From Diabrotica undecimpunctata (taxonomy: Eukaryota; Arthropoda; Insecta; Coleoptera; Chrysomelidae), in NCBI RefSeq assembly GCF_040954645.1, contig NC_092805.1, forward strand, positions 71,657,186 to 71,721,185: a stretch of 64,000 nt of DNA, in the 5' to 3' direction. Within the stretch, counting starts at the first letter, position 1. The number at the start of each line of letters is the position of its first letter. The notes beneath the pieces were generated by a model, which was not told the origin of the DNA, did not search any database, and saw nothing but the letters and a program-made list of their open reading frames with translations. This document shows positions 45,500 to 57,647 of this stretch, piece by piece. The position numbers were made by a program, and so were the translations under genes.

Positions 45500-47009
45500 A
45501 TTCATGTAACCCCATTTCATACAATAAGTTCCAAAAATTTATATTACATTAACGATGCTACCAACACTTTTAAACTTTTAATCGACACAGGTGCCGGAAT
45601 CACTGTTTTCAAAGAAAACACAGCACGCAATTATCATAATAGATTTCCTGAAAACGTTACTATTCAAGGTATAACCGATCAAAAATTGTTAATAACAGAA
45701 TCTGTCCTTATTCCCTTCACTAACGATAATCCTTACAAAGTCTTTATTTTCGATTTAGACATTGATTTCGATGGCATAATAGGCCTAGACTTTCTAGATC
45801 ATTATGAATGCGTAAAAGATCTCAAACCCCGACAGTTGCATACGAATTTTAAAACTCTCACCTTCACAAATAGGACACGAGACAAACACAGCTCCTAAAG
45901 ACAAATCACCAATACAGCCTACAGAAACAAGACAAAACGAACCTAAAATAAAAATTAAATCAGATTCTAAACAGGAATCAAATTTAAAATACCAAAACCC
46001 TATGAATGAAAAATACATATCGTAAAAAACCGAGATCAAGACAAAAATCTTGAAAGACCGGACAGAAAATGAATAAAAGGAAAAAAAAAACAGAATTACC
46101 ATTGACAGCCGGACCGAACAAATATGCAGACTAAAATGCAACTTATCAAATACAGATGCCATATTATCAGCTCAAGAAATAGAAAAAGTTAGATTACCTC
46201 ATGCATGAGTCCATGTAGACGTAAATGGAGAATTCTTAACTTCCGTCCTAAATGCTAATTCTATGCCGAAGACAATCGAATTGTCAGACATTTCAATCGC
46301 ACCTTTCAAAAATTCGACAATCCTATTGTATGATTTTGAAGAACCCGTAGTAGATAAAACACGAATAATTAAAGAACAACTAAGAATTGATCATCTAAAT
46401 TGCGAAGAACAATAACTAATTCTAGATATATGTAAGTACTGAATATGCAGATATATTTTATGTCGAAGGCGGCAAACTGACCTTCACAAACGAAATCAAT
46501 CAAAAAATCGAAATAAACAACGCTAAACCTATCTTCACTAAATCCTATAGATAAATAATAGGAAGAGGTAAAGACACAAATTAATAAAATGTTAGAAGGA
46601 ATAATCCAAAAAAGCGCCTCGCCCTGGTCGAGTCCAACCGAAGAAATTAGATGCGTCAGGAAAAAAAAAATGGCGAGTTGTTATTTATTATCGAAAACTC
46701 AACGAACTCACAGTACAAGACCGTTATCCTCTACCACAAATATCAGAACTATTGGACCAACTAGGAAGATGCCAATACTTCACAACACCATCCAGAAAAC
46801 GGCCTTTTCCGTCGAAAATGGACATTACGAATTTGTCCGCATGCTATTCGGACTAATGAATGCTCCATCTGCTTTCCAAAGAGTAACAGACAACATCCTC
46901 TTAGGAATACAAAACGAAAGATGCTTGGTGTATATGGATGACATAATTATCTACTCACCCACTATTCATGATCATAGGTCACGACTAACAGAAGTTTTTA
47001 AAAGGTTAC
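45500..47009 (+). pseudogene. Gypsy D protease and RT N-terminal half
   Basis: Protease FKLLIDTGAGITVFKEN (about 45570-45620) with GIIGLDFLDHYECV. A frameshifted linker follows. RT: IIQKSASPWSSP (46600), TAFSVENGHYEFVRMLFGLM, NAPSAFQRVTDNIL and motif C CLVYMDDIIIYS (46925-46960). The reading is cut in KRLL at 47009 by gypsy E. The rest of RT, RNase H and integrase were not found to the right of E, so that side was deleted. Confidence 0.75.
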
Positions 47010-47190
47010 TGTTATGTATTTAATGAGGCACCGACTATTGTACAAAACTATTTATTAAAAGACACAGTGGTTACAAACATACATTATGGATGGATCCGTA
47101 GACCCACGGCGTTCCATCACCTAACCTCACTATCGACCCCTAGTCTTTTCCACCGTGTCTCTTATTCCGCTGCCGGACTCATATATAACA
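47010..47190 (-). repeat. Gypsy E left (3') LTR
   Basis: 181 bp. The first 92 bp match 51286-51377 with two or three differences. TCTCCTCCCCC follows, the polypurine tract on the minus strand. Confidence 0.9.
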
Positions 47191-47202
47191 TCTCCTCCCC
47201 CG

Positions 47203-50084
47203 TTAGAGATCAAGTTTAATGGGAGCTTTTACTAGTCTTCCAGAGCGCGTTCTAATATTGCAATCATTGGATGTTTCATCACTCGGTATAGATGTGTTTG
47301 TTTCTTCTTGTGATGAACTTGGAATGGGCTCCTTCGGTTCTAATTGAATAGGCTCGTTTTTCAAATTTGGATTCACTGTGATTTCAATTGTAACACTGTC
47401 ACGTAACACTGGCACATCATCACTCACTATAGGAGGTTCTGCTTGAGCTTCGTTAGAATCTGGGATTCTATCTTCACCTCTGTCTTTTCTCATATCATTT
47501 GCATGTGTAAATTTTTATTACACCATTACTACATACTAGATAAGTACAGTAACTTAAAATTTTCATCTTTCCTTTCTGCCATAATTTTGTTTGTTTGTTT
47601 TTAATATAGACACTTTCATTTACTTTATACCATGTATGCCCATTTTTAATTGGGATAGATGCATGCTTACTATTATGACAAGAAGGTTTCAACATATTAA
47701 ATCTAGTTCTAGGACGCACTTTAAAAATACTTTCACTTGAAGAAATCCCTGCAGCTGTTGTAGGAGTTGTTCTATGAGAGAATAAAAAGTTTTGAATTTT
47801 CTGAATAACCAATCGTTTATTAATCTCCTCTCTCTTAATAGTCAACAGGGCTTTTTCCAAATTTTTCTTTACTATTTGAACACTACGCTCTGCAGCACCA
47901 TTACTTTGAGGGTGATATGGAGGTGTCTTCAATGGTTTAATTCCATTTGCTTGACAAAATGCCACAAATTCACTGGAATTGAAAGAAGTTCCATTGTCTG
48001 AGACTAATTCGACAGGAAGACCAATTACAGTAAACATATCTCTTAATTTTGATATAGTTTCTGATGCCTCTGTACCATTTGACATTAATTTTACATCTAA
48101 CCATTTTGATTTCTGATCGATTAAAATTAAAAATATGTACTTAAATTTAACAAAGAAATCTATATATACTCTGTAAAAGTTGTGTGGTGTAGACGGCCAC
48201 GGACATAATTCCTTGCTTGAATGTGTGAAATTTTGACATTGTTGACATACATTACAACATGATATGAATTTTTCAATATGTTCATTCACATTTGGCAACC
48301 AACAATATGAACGTACTAACATTTTAGTACGAACAATACCATTATGTTGTTCGTGAAATAAGTCTAACACCTTATCTTGTAATTGATTTGGAATAACTAC
48401 TCTATTTCACACTAGGATACAATTTTGTTCAATTGACAATTCATTTCTACGTTTAAAGTATGGTTTCAAAGATTCATCACTCACTTTCCTAGGCCAACCT
48501 GATAAAATGAAATCTTTTACTTTTAATAACAACAAATCTTTGTTTGTTTCATTTGCAATATGACACGCGTTTAAAGGCATTTGATCTACCAAACTAAAAT
48601 AATACAAATAGTCTGTAATTTTTGTATTATTACTACAGGGTAAACGTGATAAACCATCAGCATTGTTAATTGCTGCCCCCTTTTTGTACTGAATATCGTA
48701 CTGATAACCTGACAGAGTGATAGCCCATCTTGTAATTCTTGCAGCCGCTGAAATTGGAATTCCTTTATTTTTTCCAAAGATAAACTGTAATGGCTGATGA
48801 TCTGTAATCAGTATAAATTTACGACCATAAAGATATTTATGAAATTTATTTAAAGCAAACATAATAGCAAGGGCTTCCCTTTCCAAATTACTATACTTTT
48901 TTTCTGTACTAGACAGTGTACTTGATGCAAACATGACAGGTTTCTCTACATGACCAATTTTATGACTTAAGACACAACCGACACCATACCTACTTGCATC
49001 ACATGTGACATAAATTGGAAGAGATGGATCATAATGAGTAATAACACTATTAGATGTTAACCACTTTTTACTTTCTTGAAATACTTTATCACATTCAGGT
49101 GACCAGCTACTACTGAAATTAATATTATTTTGACACAGTTTGTATAATGGTTTTAATTTGGAAGACAACATCGGGATAAACTTTCCAGTAGTTTAGCAAA
49201 CCTAAAAATGACTTTAATTCAGTTGTATTCTTTAGTGTTGAAGCTGAGTTAATTGCTAGTATTTTTTCTTCAGTAGGATGTATTCCTTTAGCATCTATAA
49301 TATGACCTAAAAATTCTACTTTAGTTTCGAAAAATTTACACTTATTTACATTAATTTTTACATCATAGTCATGTAAACGTTTCAACACTTTTCTGACATT
49401 CTCATAACAATCTATAAGTGACTCACCATATACTAGAATATCATCTAAGTAACATTTAGTATTTTGTACCCCTGCCAAAATACTATCCATCACCGACTGA
49501 AAAATACCTGGTGCAGAGCTGATACCATAAGTTAGTCTAGTGAAGGCAAACAACCCTATATGGGTGTTTATTACTAACATTTTTTGTGTATTTTTACTGA
49601 CCTTTAGCTGTTGATAAGCACCTTTTCAATCTAAAACCGTAAAGTATTTATGTCTGCTTAGACATGCGAAGATATTTTCTGTTAATGGTAATGCGCAATG
49701 ATCACTATCTAAGACTTTGTTTAATGTTTTTTTAAAATCTACACAAATTCTTAGTTCCTCAGACAATTTTTTTGGAACTACTACTATGGGACTAGCCCAG
49801 TTACTGTAACTGACTTTTTCTAAAATTCCTAACTCCACTACTTAGTTTTTTTATTTCCAATTCAACTTTATCTTTTAGGGCAAATGACATATCATAGGCC
49901 CTATGAAAAATGGGTTGCGCATTTTCTTTTAATTTTAAATCAATTTCAAAACCCTTAATGAATGAATTATTATTCTCATCAAAATCTGATTTAAATTTCC
50001 TTTTTAATTGTCAAATTAAACTTGAAGTTTCAAGGTTTTCCAATTCCAGCTGACTAACAAATTCATTATGTGAACAGTTAACTA
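47203..50084 (-). pseudogene. Gypsy E RT-RNase H-integrase
   Basis: Minus strand. RT: GILEKVSYSNWASPIVVVPK, LRICVDFKKTLN, KYFTVLD then TGA, GISSAPGIFQSVMD, YLDDILVYGES (motif C, about 49440), FLGHIIDAKGIHP. RNase H: IYVTCDASRYGVGCVLSH, KKYSNLEREALAIMFAL, ITDHQPLQFIFG. Integrase: HEQHNGIVRTKMLVRSYCWL and CCNVCQQC zinc finger, FYRVYIDFF (D), VELVSDNGTSFNSSE (D), QSNGAAERSVQIVKKNLEK (E), and a tail ending RTRSGRLVKAPIKLDL (47203). Defects: stops or frame changes near 50010, 49850, 49625, 49160, 48407 and 47494. The integrase core (47495-48370) is open. Confidence 0.85.
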
Positions 50085-50085
50085 T

Positions 50086-51240
50086 TTATCTCCAATTAGG
50101 ATGCAATACATTTAACCAATTCCTCCCCAACAGTGGAGTAAAATTATGTTTACTTTCTAAAATGACAATAGGTAATTTTATAGTATTGTTTTTATGTTTT
50201 ACTAATACATCATTTTCTCCCACAATTTTTACTCCCTCGCCAGTTAATACCTTTAAACAATACTTAACACAATAAATATTTAAAGCTGATAAAAACTTTT
50301 TAAAGTCCTTTATATGAATTACTGTACGACATGCACCTGTATCAATGTCAAATAAAATTGAATTACCTTCTACTTCTAATACTATTTTCTCTGGAGCTGA
50401 ATTTTCAGGTTCCAATGAAGACAAGAAACCTAGAAATAATGAATTTTCCTCCTCAATTTTAACCTGTATATCATCTTCTTCTAACAAACTAACTTTCGAA
50501 CGACATACTGCACTTGTATGTCCCACTTTCTTACAACTGAAACATTGCCATGCTTTGGCTGGACATTTTGATGAGTCATGTTTTCTACCACATCTAAAGC
50601 ATGACTTGGGTTGGACATTACTTCTACCAGTTTGATGGCCACCATCTTTCTTCACTGTAGCTTCCCTCTTTCGGAACATTATTTTATCTAACTTCCCTTC
50701 TATTGCCGCTACATTTTCCTGTTCCATCCTTCTAACTTGACCTTCTGTAAGTTCTATTGACAAGGCTATCTCATAAGCTCTTTCAAAGGAAATGTTGTCT
50801 TCTGCCAGGAGTTTACGTCTTATTTGGACTGATCGTACACCACATACAAACCTGTCTCTGAGATATTCTTTCAAAAATTGCCCAAATTTAAAATATTGAG
50901 CAACACCTTTGAGTTTTGACACAAAACTTTTAATATCCTCCTGAGGCTCTTGATTTGTATTGTAAAATTTATACCTTTCAGCGATAACTAACCGCTTTGG
51001 ACTATAATGTTCAATCAGAACTGTTTTTAACTCCTCAAATGTTTTTGAACTTGGTACCTCTGGTGCTAATAAGTCTTTTAAGACACTGTAAGTCTCTCCG
51101 CCAATTAAAGAAATCAATAATGGAACTTCCTTGTCTTTTTCCACTACATTACATATAAACAACTGCTCAAGTCTCTCTATATAAGAGGTGATATCACTTT
51201 TCGCAGGATTGAACTGCTCAATGTATCCAATTAACGACAT
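50086..51240 (-). CDS. Gypsy E Gag-protease
   Basis: Open reading of 384 residues from ATG 51240 (MSLIGYIEQFNPAKSD), 32 nt past the primer-binding site; the longer ORF upstream only runs into the LTR. Capsid-like region with IEHYSPKRLVIAERYKFYN, FGQFLKEYLRDRFVCGVRS, AYEIALSIE (residues about 75-210); knuckles CFRCGRKHDSSKC and CFSCKKVGHTSAVC (about 215-245); protease ILFDIDTGACRTVI (about 295) and flap FTPLLGRNWL near the end. Forms the RNA-packaging particle and processes it (family knowledge). The stop at 50086 falls just before RT, possibly the natural end of the gag-pro frame or a mutation. Confidence 0.8.
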   Translation of the reverse strand: MSLIGYIEQFNPAKSDITSYIERLEQLFICNVVEKDKEVPLLISLIGGETYSVLKDLLAPEVPSSKTFEELKTVLIEHYSPKRLVIAERYKFYNTNQEPQEDIKSFVSKLKGVAQYFKFGQFLKEYLRDRFVCGVRSVQIRRKLLAEDNISFERAYEIALSIELTEGQVRRMEQENVAAIEGKLDKIMFRKREATVKKDGGHQTGRSNVQPKSCFRCGRKHDSSKCPAKAWQCFSCKKVGHTSAVCRSKVSLLEEDDIQVKIEEENSLFLGFLSSLEPENSAPEKIVLEVEGNSILFDIDTGACRTVIHIKDFKKFLSALNIYCVKYCLKVLTGEGVKIVGENDVLVKHKNNTIKLPIVILESKHNFTPLLGRNWLNVLHPNWR

Positions 51241-51285
51241 TTTTCGACTTTTGCGTGGATTCTTTCTGTGACTCGTCGCCAAATA

Positions 51286-51377
51286 TGTTATGTATTTAAT
51301 GAGGCACCGACTATTGTACAAAACTATTTAATAAAAGATACAGTGGTTACAAACATACATTATGGATGGATCCGTAG
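51286..51377 (-). repeat. Gypsy E right (5') LTR, truncated
   Basis: Matches the first 92 bp of the left LTR and stops at GGATCCGTAG. What follows (CAGAGATATG...) belongs to the P/THAP element region. No continuation of the LTR was found further right. Confidence 0.85.
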
Positions 51378-52263
51378 CAGAGATATGTAAGACAGGGGAT
51401 ATGACATACGGTGAAAGGTGAAATAGATGGGATCGGTTTGCCATATTGGTGAGTATCTGACAGATTGTTGTTTGTGTCGAGTAGTTCTATGCATAGAAAT
51501 TTAATTTTAAAAATGTTTTGAGCTTATTTTTGTACGGTTTTTACGTTTATTTAAAGTGAAACTATTATGACATCGTGTTCTTTTATTTTGTGTCCAAATA
51601 ACACTCGTAATAATAAGAAAATCTCCACTGGAATATCTTTTCATAGGTTAGTATGAAATTGTAAACAGTGTACAGGGCGGTATTACTTCCGTTTTTAGTG
51701 ATGCCGCGTGTAAAAAGAACATGTAATCTTTTTAATTTGGTTAATGTGGTTGTAGATTTCCTAAATATGTTGAAAGGAGAAATGCCTGGATACAGTTCGT
51801 AAATAGTGTGGGAACTGGGAACCTTCAAAATTTAGTAAATTGGACATTATAATTAAAATTACACCTGGACATTACACAGTATACAACTTCAATTGTAGAT
51901 TTCACTTGCTTTCATTTGCAAATAAATAAGTTTGTATAGGTGTGAACAAAGAGATTTCAACTAGAAGATTCTTGATATTTTGTATAAAGTACTAGTTAAT
52001 AATTAATCACACTTTTGTTTTGGCCATTCTTTAAATATGTACTATTTGACATTTTTTTATGTAACAACAGCAGTTTTTTGCGTTTAAAAATATGATTTAT
52101 GCTTTTTTTATAATAAAGCTACTTTATTTGTTTACAAAATAAAGTTTCAGTCAGCTTATAAAAAAATTTTGGTGCATGTTGAACTGAAAAATAAATTTAG
52201 TGGTAACTGCTTTCCTTTAGAAGATTTAAATATTTTAAAATGCAATCCCACCGATCACATTAA

Positions 52264-53902
52264 CCCATTCGCTGCCAAACTTCGCTTTTTAAATTTTATA
52301 GCACCTGCAGGTCAATTTTGTGTTCTGAACTTATAGAAAAATATTTAAAAAATTCTAAAACTTTTCACAATTGCCCTGTGTCTAAAAATTTTTTTGTTCC
52401 AATTTTGGAACATGGCCGTAAGTATATAAAAAAACATCAACGTCAATTTAAACTTAAACATTTATTGATAAAAAAATGTTAATATTTTGAGAGGGTCTAT
52501 ATATTTTTTTCATCAAAACATTTGAAACGATTAATAGGATATACATTAATTTTACAAATAACGCATCCAAATGTACAATCCACATCCAAACCGTATTTGA
52601 TACATTCTCAGACAAAAATTTAAACCCATATCTAATAGGTTTTCCTTGAATACGCTGTTTACAGCTATACTGGCTGTAGTAAGGTACCACGGATTCATCA
52701 ACAGATAGTGATATGGTTTCACCAACCCGCACATATTTTTTAAATAAATTATTTAAAGGTTCCATGAGTGGTCTTATTTTAGCAAATTTATCATTTTTTT
52801 GTAGCTGAGTGTTATCTGAAAAATGTAAATTTTGCAAAATTTCTTAAAACCTATTTCTCGACATTGCGCTGGCGATTGCTTCGTTTCTGAGATCCAAATC
52901 CAAACTCCAGTACATATCTTTTCTGGTCCTTTGAGAATAACCGTAAATCAGTAGAACTACAAAGAATAATTTGAGTTCTTCAATCGTAACCTAAAATGAT
53001 GTGTTTTGTGTCGGGCATACTTTATAGTCTCGTCTTTTATGCATTCAAAGACATTCTCACGTCAAAAAAGTGTAAAGAAATCGATTGCACTTTCACAGTG
53101 AGCAATATTTGGATTTGGAAGTGAGATATTTTCTCGATGTTTATCTTGGGACAAGTCACCTCTTTGTTACTCGTTTTGTCTATTTGATTGAGCCTTATTC
53201 ATTGAAGTTCATCATTGCTCGTCGAGAACATATCTTTAGCCTCTTTTGTCTAACATTGTAAAATAAGAGTTGCTTTAGCTGGGTGTTCAGTACCTCTGAT
53301 AAAAACTTATCAGAAAAATCATTGAAATTCACATCATCCGATGATTCAGAATCTCCATCAGAATCTTCCGCTGATGTATATGTTTTCAGAATCAAACTGC
53401 TTCTCATGTAGGTCATCGATTAGATTGTTCAGAGTATCAGCTGAACAACTCGTGTTCTTTACATAAAATGTTTTCACATCCATAATTCCAAACTAAAAAG
53501 GAAAACCTCAATTAGCAACATATACAGCCAAGTTCCATTTTTGGAACGTACAAAAACTAGAGGTTACTCGGTATATTCAATTTGAGGTTAAGCATTAAAA
53601 CGACACAGATATATTGTATAAGCGTATATTATTACTAAAACTTACCCCGATCGCTATATTTCGCAACAGAAGATAGCTATAATCAAGCTAGAGGTTATAC
53701 AATTGCACCTTCCTTGAAATTTTGATATGAATCACACAACAAAAGCCACTTACACGAAACCAGTGGGTAAATTCAGTATGCACGTGTTCTTTTGACACTA
53801 CCGAACACAAATGGTTTATCAGATTTAAGACCAACAGTTACATCTTGTAACCAGCAGCGAAACTAACAATTGTTTCAGATTTTGAACATGGCAGCGAATG
53901 GG
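52264..53902 (-). mobile_element. piggyBac-type transposon inserted in the P/THAP element
   Basis: TTAA at both edges (52260-52263, 53903-53906), the piggyBac target. Inner ends are inverted repeats CCCATTCGCTGCCA (52264-52277; complement at 53889-53902). 1639 bp with a decayed transposase on the minus strand. Confidence 0.9.
52454..53416 (-). pseudogene. piggyBac transposase fragments
   Basis: Minus strand. Acidic N-terminal piece with SAEDSDGDSESSDDVNFNDF (53416-53195), then a gap with stops, then NDKFAKIRPLMEPLNNLFKK and ISLSVDESVVPYYSQYSCKQ, RIQGKPIRYGFKF (52837-52600): the region around the first catalytic Asp in DDE_Tnp_1_7. Downstream catalytic Asp residues and the cysteine-rich end are deleted or unreadable. 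Confidence 0.8.
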
Positions 53903-54498
53903 TTAATATCACTTCCAGAGAATATAGATTGAGTAATAGTTATGATACTGATGTGTCAGTAGATATAATTCATAATCACAGCTATATCAATCCTTTCTCT
54001 CAATACTCTAAAAGCATAACTACATACATTGCTGGTTATGTTGTGTTTTACTTACAAAAAAGATTAGTCTGTAGTGAATGTTTAAGCACCTTAGTAAGTG
54101 TCACTCGGAACAACTTTTTATTTTCATTTATTGATAAAAAAAATAAAAAAGGATTGCAATATCCATCGGAAAGTGTAATTGATATATGCTTTATGGCTGA
54201 GACAATTTTAAAAGAAATCCCTTCTCCAACTTGTATGAGTACCAACGATTTAGTTACAAAAGTTTTACGGAGGTACATAAACAAAGACATCTTTTTAAAT
54301 TTACTTAGTTATAGCATTGATCAACAATTCTCAGATAATCACAGAATACTCTTAATAAAGGCTGTAGCAAGCCGCTATATTGATATTAGGATGTTCTATA
54401 TGTGCAAAAGTAAGACTGACAAATCTCTCAGTATGAGACCTCTTATTAATAAAGTGGTATTATTTAGTGGACACTTTAGTGGAATTCAAATTGTTTAA

Positions 54499-55890
54499 AA
54501 AAAAAATAAAATAAAAATATTGTTTAAAAATTCTTGTAAACATTGTTAACATCAATATAATAAAGCTCTTTCATTTTTCTAATTTTTATTCGAGGGCTCG
54601 ATATACCATCATATTGTGAGCTAGTTTTTGTACCAGCTTTATACATAGGGTGAGTGTCTCAAACTTTATATGTTACGGAAAATAAACGAAAATCCGGTGC
54701 ATATCGACAATCGCCTGTTGAGTTAGTTATTGTTGACAGTTGCAACAGCTAAAAAGTAGTATTTTCAACCATTTAAAATATCCCGCGACTTTGACACTAG
54801 CTATAATATCCCTTATCATAGGCTCGCCTTACTGGAAAAGGGGTCTTTATATGCAGATATAACAATTCCATAGAAACCACAATAAGTTAAAAAAGGATAA
54901 AGAACACGGCATGTCTTTGATACAATTCTTTAACTACCTACCTATACACAATAACTAATTTTTATATTTTTTATATGGACGTGTCTCATCACTATATAGC
55001 CCCCCATAAAATTATTAGACCCTCGGAGATATAGTAAACTGATCACCGGCATCCTTTGGAGATTGGTAAACTCATCACCGAAGATAGGTAAACTCATCAC
55101 CGGGATTTTTGCCTGGTTTCTAATGCCAAAGATTGCCTCTTACCTGTTATACTTCTCGTTTATGTGATAATTTAATAAATTCAGAAATTATTTTAAGCAA
55201 GTTGCTTTAAAATTTAACTGAGATATTAATATGTCTCACGGTGTGGCCTATTAGACGTATCTGTCAATCTAAATGGTTTTGAGATCTAAAAATTTAGTTA
55301 CATAGGATTTCGATAGTGAACTTTAAAATGAAAATATTTGTCATCATGTGCTATTTTTGTTTATATCGGAAGTAGTACCAACTTCGTTATTTGATTTTCA
55401 TTGCATTTTTATATTTCTCATTGAATTCTCGAGATAATTTGTTAAGCATACATTCGGTCTAAGTCTTACTGTTTTGGCGTTATTTGACTATCTTGAAAAT
55501 AATAGACGATTTTGACTTGAGTGTGCTATTAGTGCATTGTAGTTAAAGGAAACTTAATTTTTTACACGTGCAAAGCTTTACATTTTATGGCATCATTGGC
55601 GGAAATTTTTGAATTTGAAGTAATCAGCAATGCATTTATTGTGACAGAATACATCAAAATGCTTAAGTACAGTTTCCTGTACTTTATCCTTCAATGACTT
55701 GTACAAATCCCACAATTAGAGTGCTTTTAAAAGCAATTTTTGTACATTTTTTGGTTAGTTTTCGCCATTATTTGTAGGAGTCAGATGAGTTGTTCATTTC
55801 ATTTTATAAACATCATGACAACTAACCTCAATTAGTGTAAGATACAAAATAATTTTTATTCTGTAATTTGTACTAATTTTGTTTATTGTA
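54499..55890. other. AT-rich stretch without a recognisable gene
   Basis: No coding motif. Contains AATAAA (54559) for the P/THAP gene and a short triple repeat at 55034-55103. Terminal repeats of the P-type element were looked for here and not found. Confidence 0.5.
55034..55103. repeat. Three copies of GGTAAACTCATCACCG
   Basis: GTAAACTGATCACCGG (55034), GGTAAACTCATCACCG (55065) and GGTAAACTCATCACCGGG (55087), at intervals of about 32 and 22 bp. Function unknown. Confidence 0.7.
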
Positions 55891-55969
55891 GCACCCTGAT
55901 GATGCAAATAAAGATTTGCGAAAGCTTGGTAGACTAAAAAGAGTACTTCTTTGTCCTATCTTCAGGTGC
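55891..55969 (+). ncRNA. Candidate hammerhead-type ribozyme
   Basis: Order seen: GCACC (55891-55895), CTGATGA (55896-55902), a 6-bp hairpin GCAAAT-AAAG-ATTTGC (55904-55919), GAAA (55920-55923), an imperfect region able to fold back, TTC, and GGTGC (55965-55969), which pairs perfectly with GCACC. This is stem I, CUGANGA, stem II, GAAA, stem III region, stem I': the type I hammerhead layout found in Penelope-like and retrozyme repeats. Weak points: an extra A before stem I' and a poor stem III, so cleavage may be lost. No PLE ORF adjoins it; a (TA)n and gypsy H follow. Confidence 0.45.
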
Positions 55970-56037
55970 ACACCCAAATAGTTGTGTTTTGTAGTCTAAC
56001 TGATCAGCGTTGACTACAAGCGTTTATCGCTTTTTCA

Positions 56038-56100
<63 letters not shown>
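56038..56100. repeat. (TA)n microsatellite
   Basis: About 63 bp of TA, directly left of gypsy H. Confidence 0.95.
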
Positions 56101-56101
<1 letters not shown>

Positions 56102-57493
56102 TGTTGTGATCTGCTTTATGATGTTTTATTATTAATTAACACTAATTTAATTAATTAATTCACTAATTTATGCAGAGTCATACAAATCAATTACTATTAA
56201 AAATTCTCAGGGTGCCTTCTTAATTTTACTTTAATCAGTTTACTTTATATTATCTCTTCTAGTGGGTTCAGTATCTCCTAATTGCTCATAATCGGGATAG
56301 AACAGGAAACGGAACTAACATTAAAACAACATAAATATGCACACAAATTATTATTTATTTTCAATAAGCAATACGATGAATATTAATAAATAACTTTTGT
56401 GGGCAATTATCTTTCCCAACAAACTCCTATACTCTAAATTTAATTTTAATTACAAACTATCTATTGATCTGTTTTATAATAATATCTACTAAAAAATTGA
56501 CCATATAAAATATAATTTATTCACAAAAAAATAACTCTTTGAAACTTGGAATCTTAGTTCGTATGCTTATATTTGATTTTATCTTTAGAATATCTTAAAG
56601 TTTTCTTTCATTCAAATTATTTGACTGACCTTTATTTTTTACACCAATGATGTCTCCTCTCGATCAAACCACAGTTCCTTCCTTGATTGATTATGTCCGG
56701 CTACCATCAAATCTTTCCCGTTCTCAGCATCGATCCAAACCGCATACCAGCAAACTACTCCTCTGAAAACACAAGCTCAAGCCTCTTTTGACCGGTACTC
56801 TTTATTCACAAATTCTCTTTTCTTTCTCAATTATATCTCGTGGACTATGCAGACTCAAAAAAGGTATTAATCTTCTCGATTTTGATCTGCTCTCAGCTTC
56901 CACCTTTTTCACTAACAAACGAAAACACTGGTACTCAGATTGACTACACGAAAACACGTCTTCTCTTCTGGTCTGCCGGTAACATAATAATCTTTTCAAT
57001 CTCCCCAGACAACCTTCTTAACTCTCTCATTCCCCATCATTCCTTTTAACCAATCATAAGCATTCATGTTTCCCACTTATTTTCGATTTAGAAAATTTCC
57101 AACATAATATTTAAAACAAATAAACTACTTTCACTCAAATTACTTTTCAGAAACCATTAACAATTTTGCCTTTTTCAACAGAAATAAGTTTCCAAAGTCT
57201 TGTTATCTCATATCTAAATCTAATTCTTATTTACTTTCGAAAAATACCCACCGCAAAATACAATTACAAGTTTATTCTTAAAACTATAATTATACGGGTT
57301 CCATTGTCCTTTCACTATTCACTCAGTCTTTCAAGGAAAAACTCGTCACGGTCCCGTCACGGAACAATGTTTTCTCTTATTCTAACTATTACAAATAAGT
57401 ACAGGGTTGTATTTTAACTTATATGCCCGCGGTATATTAAAATAATAAAAAAACTCTTTATTCTATTTCTGATCGATAAACCGATCCATAACA
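56102..57493 (-). repeat. Gypsy H left (3') LTR
   Basis: 1392 bp, TGTTGTGATCTGC...CCATAACA as written on +. Shares its first ~500 bp with 62765-63275, the right copy having a 16-bp insertion (near 62815) and few substitutions. Confidence 0.9.
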
Positions 57494-57647
57494 AATCCCC
57501 GCCTTGTTTTGAGATACAAATTTTCTTTTTTTTTAAGTGTAACCAAAAACAAATATTATTTTCTCTCAACACAAAATTTTTCTTTTGTAGTCATTTTATC
57601 CTATCCTAAATTTTTATTACTCCATCTTAAAATTTATACTCTTATTT
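57494..57647 (-). other. Gypsy H 3' untranslated segment with polypurine tract
   Basis: Between the left LTR and the pol stop codon. On the minus strand the purine tract AAAACAAGGCGGGGATT directly precedes the LTR. Confidence 0.6.

Larger units (their letters stand above)
47010..51377 (-). mobile_element. Gypsy E: compact Mag-like Ty3/gypsy element, right LTR truncated
   Basis: Left LTR 47010-47190 (181 bp, TGTTATGTAT...TATATAACA). The right LTR starts identically at 51286 but stops after 92 bp at 51377. Coding is minus. The polypurine tract (minus strand GGGGGAGGAGA) abuts the left LTR; the primer-binding site (TTGGCGACGAGTCAC) abuts the right one. Short LTRs, no env and two knuckles in Gag suggest the Mag lineage (inference). 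Confidence 0.85.
51567..54498 (+). pseudogene. P-element/THAP9-like transposase, split by piggyBac
   Basis: Exon 1 from ATG 51567 to 51646: MTSCSFILCPNNTRNN...GISFHR, the Cx4C start of a THAP zinc finger, with donor AG|GTTAGT. Exon 2 from 51756: FPKYVERRNAWIQFV, then FNCRFHL (51884) supplies the final C-x2-H. A later exon after TTTCAG (52153) reads AYKKILVHVELKNKFSGNC and FPLEDLNILKCNPTDHI up to the piggyBac insertion. Reading resumes at 53907 and runs open to TAA 54496-54498 with ITTYIAGYVVFYLQKRLVCS and GLQYPSESVIDICFMAETIL, the C-terminal region of P/THAP9 transposases. The GTPase-like and catalytic parts are mostly missing. AATAAA at 54559. Confidence 0.7.
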
